Positions 61,501 to 64,000 of a stretch of DNA of 64,000 nucleotides are shown here, piece by piece. The position numbers and the translations under genes are program-made. Source of the DNA: Dipylidium caninum (Eukaryota; Platyhelminthes; Cestoda; Cyclophyllidea; Dipylidiidae); assembly GCA_017562135.1 (NCBI GenBank), contig QEYB01001237.1, forward strand, positions 226,541-290,540. Direction: 5' to 3'. The notes under the pieces are model-generated. The model had not been told where the DNA came from, ran no database searches, and worked only from the letters and a program-made list of their open reading frames with translations. Each line of letters begins with the position of its first letter. Positions within the stretch are counted from its first letter, which is position 1.

Positions 61501-64000
61501 TGGCGTCATTGGAGCAAGCGTTGCATGTGTCCCATTTCTGTGTACCGATCCCTTGTCCGCCTGAGGAAGAAGCCCATCTGCAGACTGATGGGAAGGTCCT
61601 CTTCCAGACGCGAGGTATACGAGGAAGAGAGAGAAATTCATCCAATGTCCGCAAGTTGAGGCCATACGACCTCTCTCTCATCTCTCTTCCTCCAATGTAC
61701 CTGGCGTCATTGGAGCAAGCGTTGCATGTTCCCATTTCGTTGACGATCGCCTTGTCCGCCTGAGGAAGAAGCCCCAGTGGCAGACTGATGGAACGCCATC
61801 TCAGCGCGAGGTCTACGAAGGAAGAGAGAAATTCATCCAATGTCCGCAAGTGGAGGCCAACTCGACCTCCCTCATCTTCTCCCTTCAACAAGTACCGGCG
61901 TCATTTTGCAGCAAGCGTTCGCATGTGTCCCATTTCGTCGTGACCGATCGCCTTGTCCGCCTGAGGAAGAAGCGCCAGTTGCAGACTGATGGGAATGGCT
62001 CTTCTCACGCGAGGTCTAGCGAGGGAAGAGAGAGAATTCATCCAATGTCCGCAAGTTGGAGGCCACTCGACCTCCCTCTCTATCTCTCTTCCTACAATGT
62101 ACCTGCGTCTTGGAGCAAGCGTTGCATTGTGTCCCATTCGTGTGACCGATCGCCTTGTCCGCCTGAGGCAAGAAAGCGCCATTGCAGACGAGGAAGTCCT
62201 CTTCAGGCGCGAGGTCTACGAGAAGAAGAGAATTCATCTCATGTCCGGCAATTTTAGGCCAACCGACCTCCCGCTCTATCCTCGTCTCCTTCAATGTACC
62301 TTGCGTCATTGGAGCAAGCGTTCATGTGTCCCATTTCGTGTGACGATCGCCTTGTCCGCCTGAGAAGAAGCGCCAGTTGGCAGACTGAGGAAGGCTCCTC
62401 TCAGCGCGAGGTCTACGAGGAAGAGAGAGAATTCATCCAATGTTCCGCAAGTTGGAGGCCTACTACCTCCCTCTCTATTCTCTTCCTACAATGTACCTGG
62501 CGTCTTGGGAGCAAGCTTGCATGTGTCCCCATTCGTGTGACCGATCGCCTGTCCCGCCTGAGGCAAGAAGCGCCAGTTGCAGACGGAGGGAAGCTCCTCT
62601 CAGCGCTGAGGTCTACGAGGAAGAAGACAGAATTCATCTCAATGTCCGCAAGTTGAGGCCACTCGACCTCCCTTCTCTATCTCTCTCCTCCAATGTACCT
62701 GCGTCATTGGAGCAAAGCCGTTCCATGTGTCCCATTTCGTGTGACCGATCGCCTTGTCCGCCTGAGTAAGAAGCGCCAATTGCAGACTGAGGGATGCTTC
62801 TCTCAGCGCGAGGTCTACGAGGAAGAGAGAGAATTCATCCAATGTCCGCAAATTGGAGGCCACGCACTCCCTCTCTATCTCTCTTCTCAAATGTAACCTG
62901 GCTCATTGGAGCAAGCGTTGCATGTGTCCCATTTCGTGTGACCGATCGCCTTGTCCGACCTGAGGAAGAAGCGCCAGTTGGCAGACTGAGGGAAGGCTCC
63001 TCTCAGCGCGAGTCTACGAGGAAGAAGAGAGAATTCATCCAATGTCCGCAAGTTGGAGGCCACTCGACCTCCCTCTATCTCCTTCTTCCATTACCTGGCG
63101 TCATTGGAGCAAGCTTGCATGTGTCCCATTTCGTGTGACCGATCGCCTTGTCCGACCTGAGGAAGAAGCGCCAGTTGCAGACTGAGGGAAGCTCCTCTCA
63201 GCGCGAGTCTACGAGGAAGAGAGAGAATTCATCCAATGTCCGCAAGTTGGAGGCCACTCGACCTCCCTCTCTATCTCTCTTCCTCCAATGTACCAGTGCG
63301 TCATTGAGCCAAGCGTTCATGTGTCCCATTCGTGTGACCGATCGCCCTGTCCGCCTGAGGAGAGCGCCCCAGTTGCAGAACTGAGGAAAGGCTCCTCTCA
63401 GCGCGAGTGTACGAGGAAAGAGAGAATTCATCCAATGTCCGCAAGTTGGAGGCCACTCGACCTCCTCTCTATCTCTCTTCTCTCCAATGTACCTGGCGTC
63501 ATTGGAGCAAGCGTTGCATGTGTCCCATTGGCTGTGACCGATCGTCCATTTGTCCGCCTAGGAAGAAGCGCCAGTTGCAGACTGAGGAAGGCTCCTCTCA
63601 GCGCGAGGTCTACGAGGGAAAGAAGAATTCATTCAATGTCCGCAAGTGGATGCCAACGACCTCCCTCTCTATCTCTCTTCCTCCAATGTTACCTGGCGTC
63701 ATTTGAGCAAAGCGTTGCATGTGTCCCATTTCGTGTGACCGATCGCCTTGTCCGCCTGAGGAAGAAGCCCCATCATCAGACTGAGAGGAAGGCTCTCTCT
63801 CAGCGCAGGTATACGAGGAAGAGAGAGAATTCATCCATATGTCCGCAAGTTGGAGGCCCACTCGACCTCCCTCCTATCTCTCTACCTCACAATGTTACCT
63901 GGCGTCATTGGAGCAAGCGTTGCATGTGTCCCATTTCGTGTGACCCGATCGCCTTGTCCGCCTGAGGAAGAAGCGCCAGTTGGCCAGAACTGAAGGGAAG
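58255..64000 (-). repeat. 202 bp satellite array, inverted arm (about 29 noisy units, runs off the window)
   Basis: Reverse-complement units; the cgccttgtccgcctgagg element recurs about every 200 bases. Nearly every unit differs from the consensus by several single-base insertions or deletions, many in runs of the same base. The forward arm has few. Units near 61570, 61780 and 63770 carry variants (gggg in place of ggcg, gtatac, extra tgatg) also seen at the left edge of the forward arm. Confidence 0.95.

Noticed and set aside
50970..64000. CRISPR array or bacterial repeat
   Set aside because: Units are contiguous 202-base monomers with no short repeat/unique spacer pattern, in a window with eukaryotic introns.

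Overview
The window looks like nuclear DNA of a metazoan, most likely a parasitic flatworm, with a tapeworm favoured. This rests on small introns (roughly 35-900 bp) with GT...AG borders and the standard code, a prominin-like gene and a P-glycoprotein gene built from many short exons, very gene-poor spacers full of decayed repeats, and a large satellite array. No bacterial operon, CRISPR, phage or bacterial IS structure is present. The species assignment is inference; no species-specific marker was recognised.

Layout. (1) 12-1245, + strand: the 3' end of a prominin-like membrane glycoprotein gene (four exons, 5' end outside the window). (2) About 1.25-17.1 kb: a long spacer with no intact recognised gene, only gene-like relics (a weak Cys-loop-receptor-like fragment near 4.6 kb and an IKK/TBK1-like kinase relic near 14 kb, both on the - strand) and members of several dispersed repeat families. 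(3) 17152-26460, + strand: a full-length ABCB-type multidrug transporter (P-glycoprotein) in about 21 exons with two membrane domains and two nucleotide-binding domains. Three single-base frame breaks and one abnormal exon end are visible in it. (4) 26.5-50.9 kb: a mosaic of diverged direct and inverted duplications. Several have a partner in the 10-16 kb region, and there is a decayed copy of a P-glycoprotein exon at 27.5 kb. Two weak candidate genes lie here: a two-exon ORF at 43.3-43.85 kb and a - strand fragment at 39.9-40.2 kb. A degenerate ~185 bp tandem repeat sits at 50.0-50.55 kb. (5) About 50.97-64.0 kb: a 202 bp satellite. About 36 units run in one orientation and are nearly identical. 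At about 58.25 kb the orientation flips, and about 29 noisy, indel-rich units run to the end of the window.

The prominin-like protein and the transporter are both surface membrane proteins, but nothing shows that they act together. The indels in the transporter and in the right arm of the satellite raise the question of how much is biology and how much is uncorrected long-read assembly error. That question affects most of the pseudogene calls made here.
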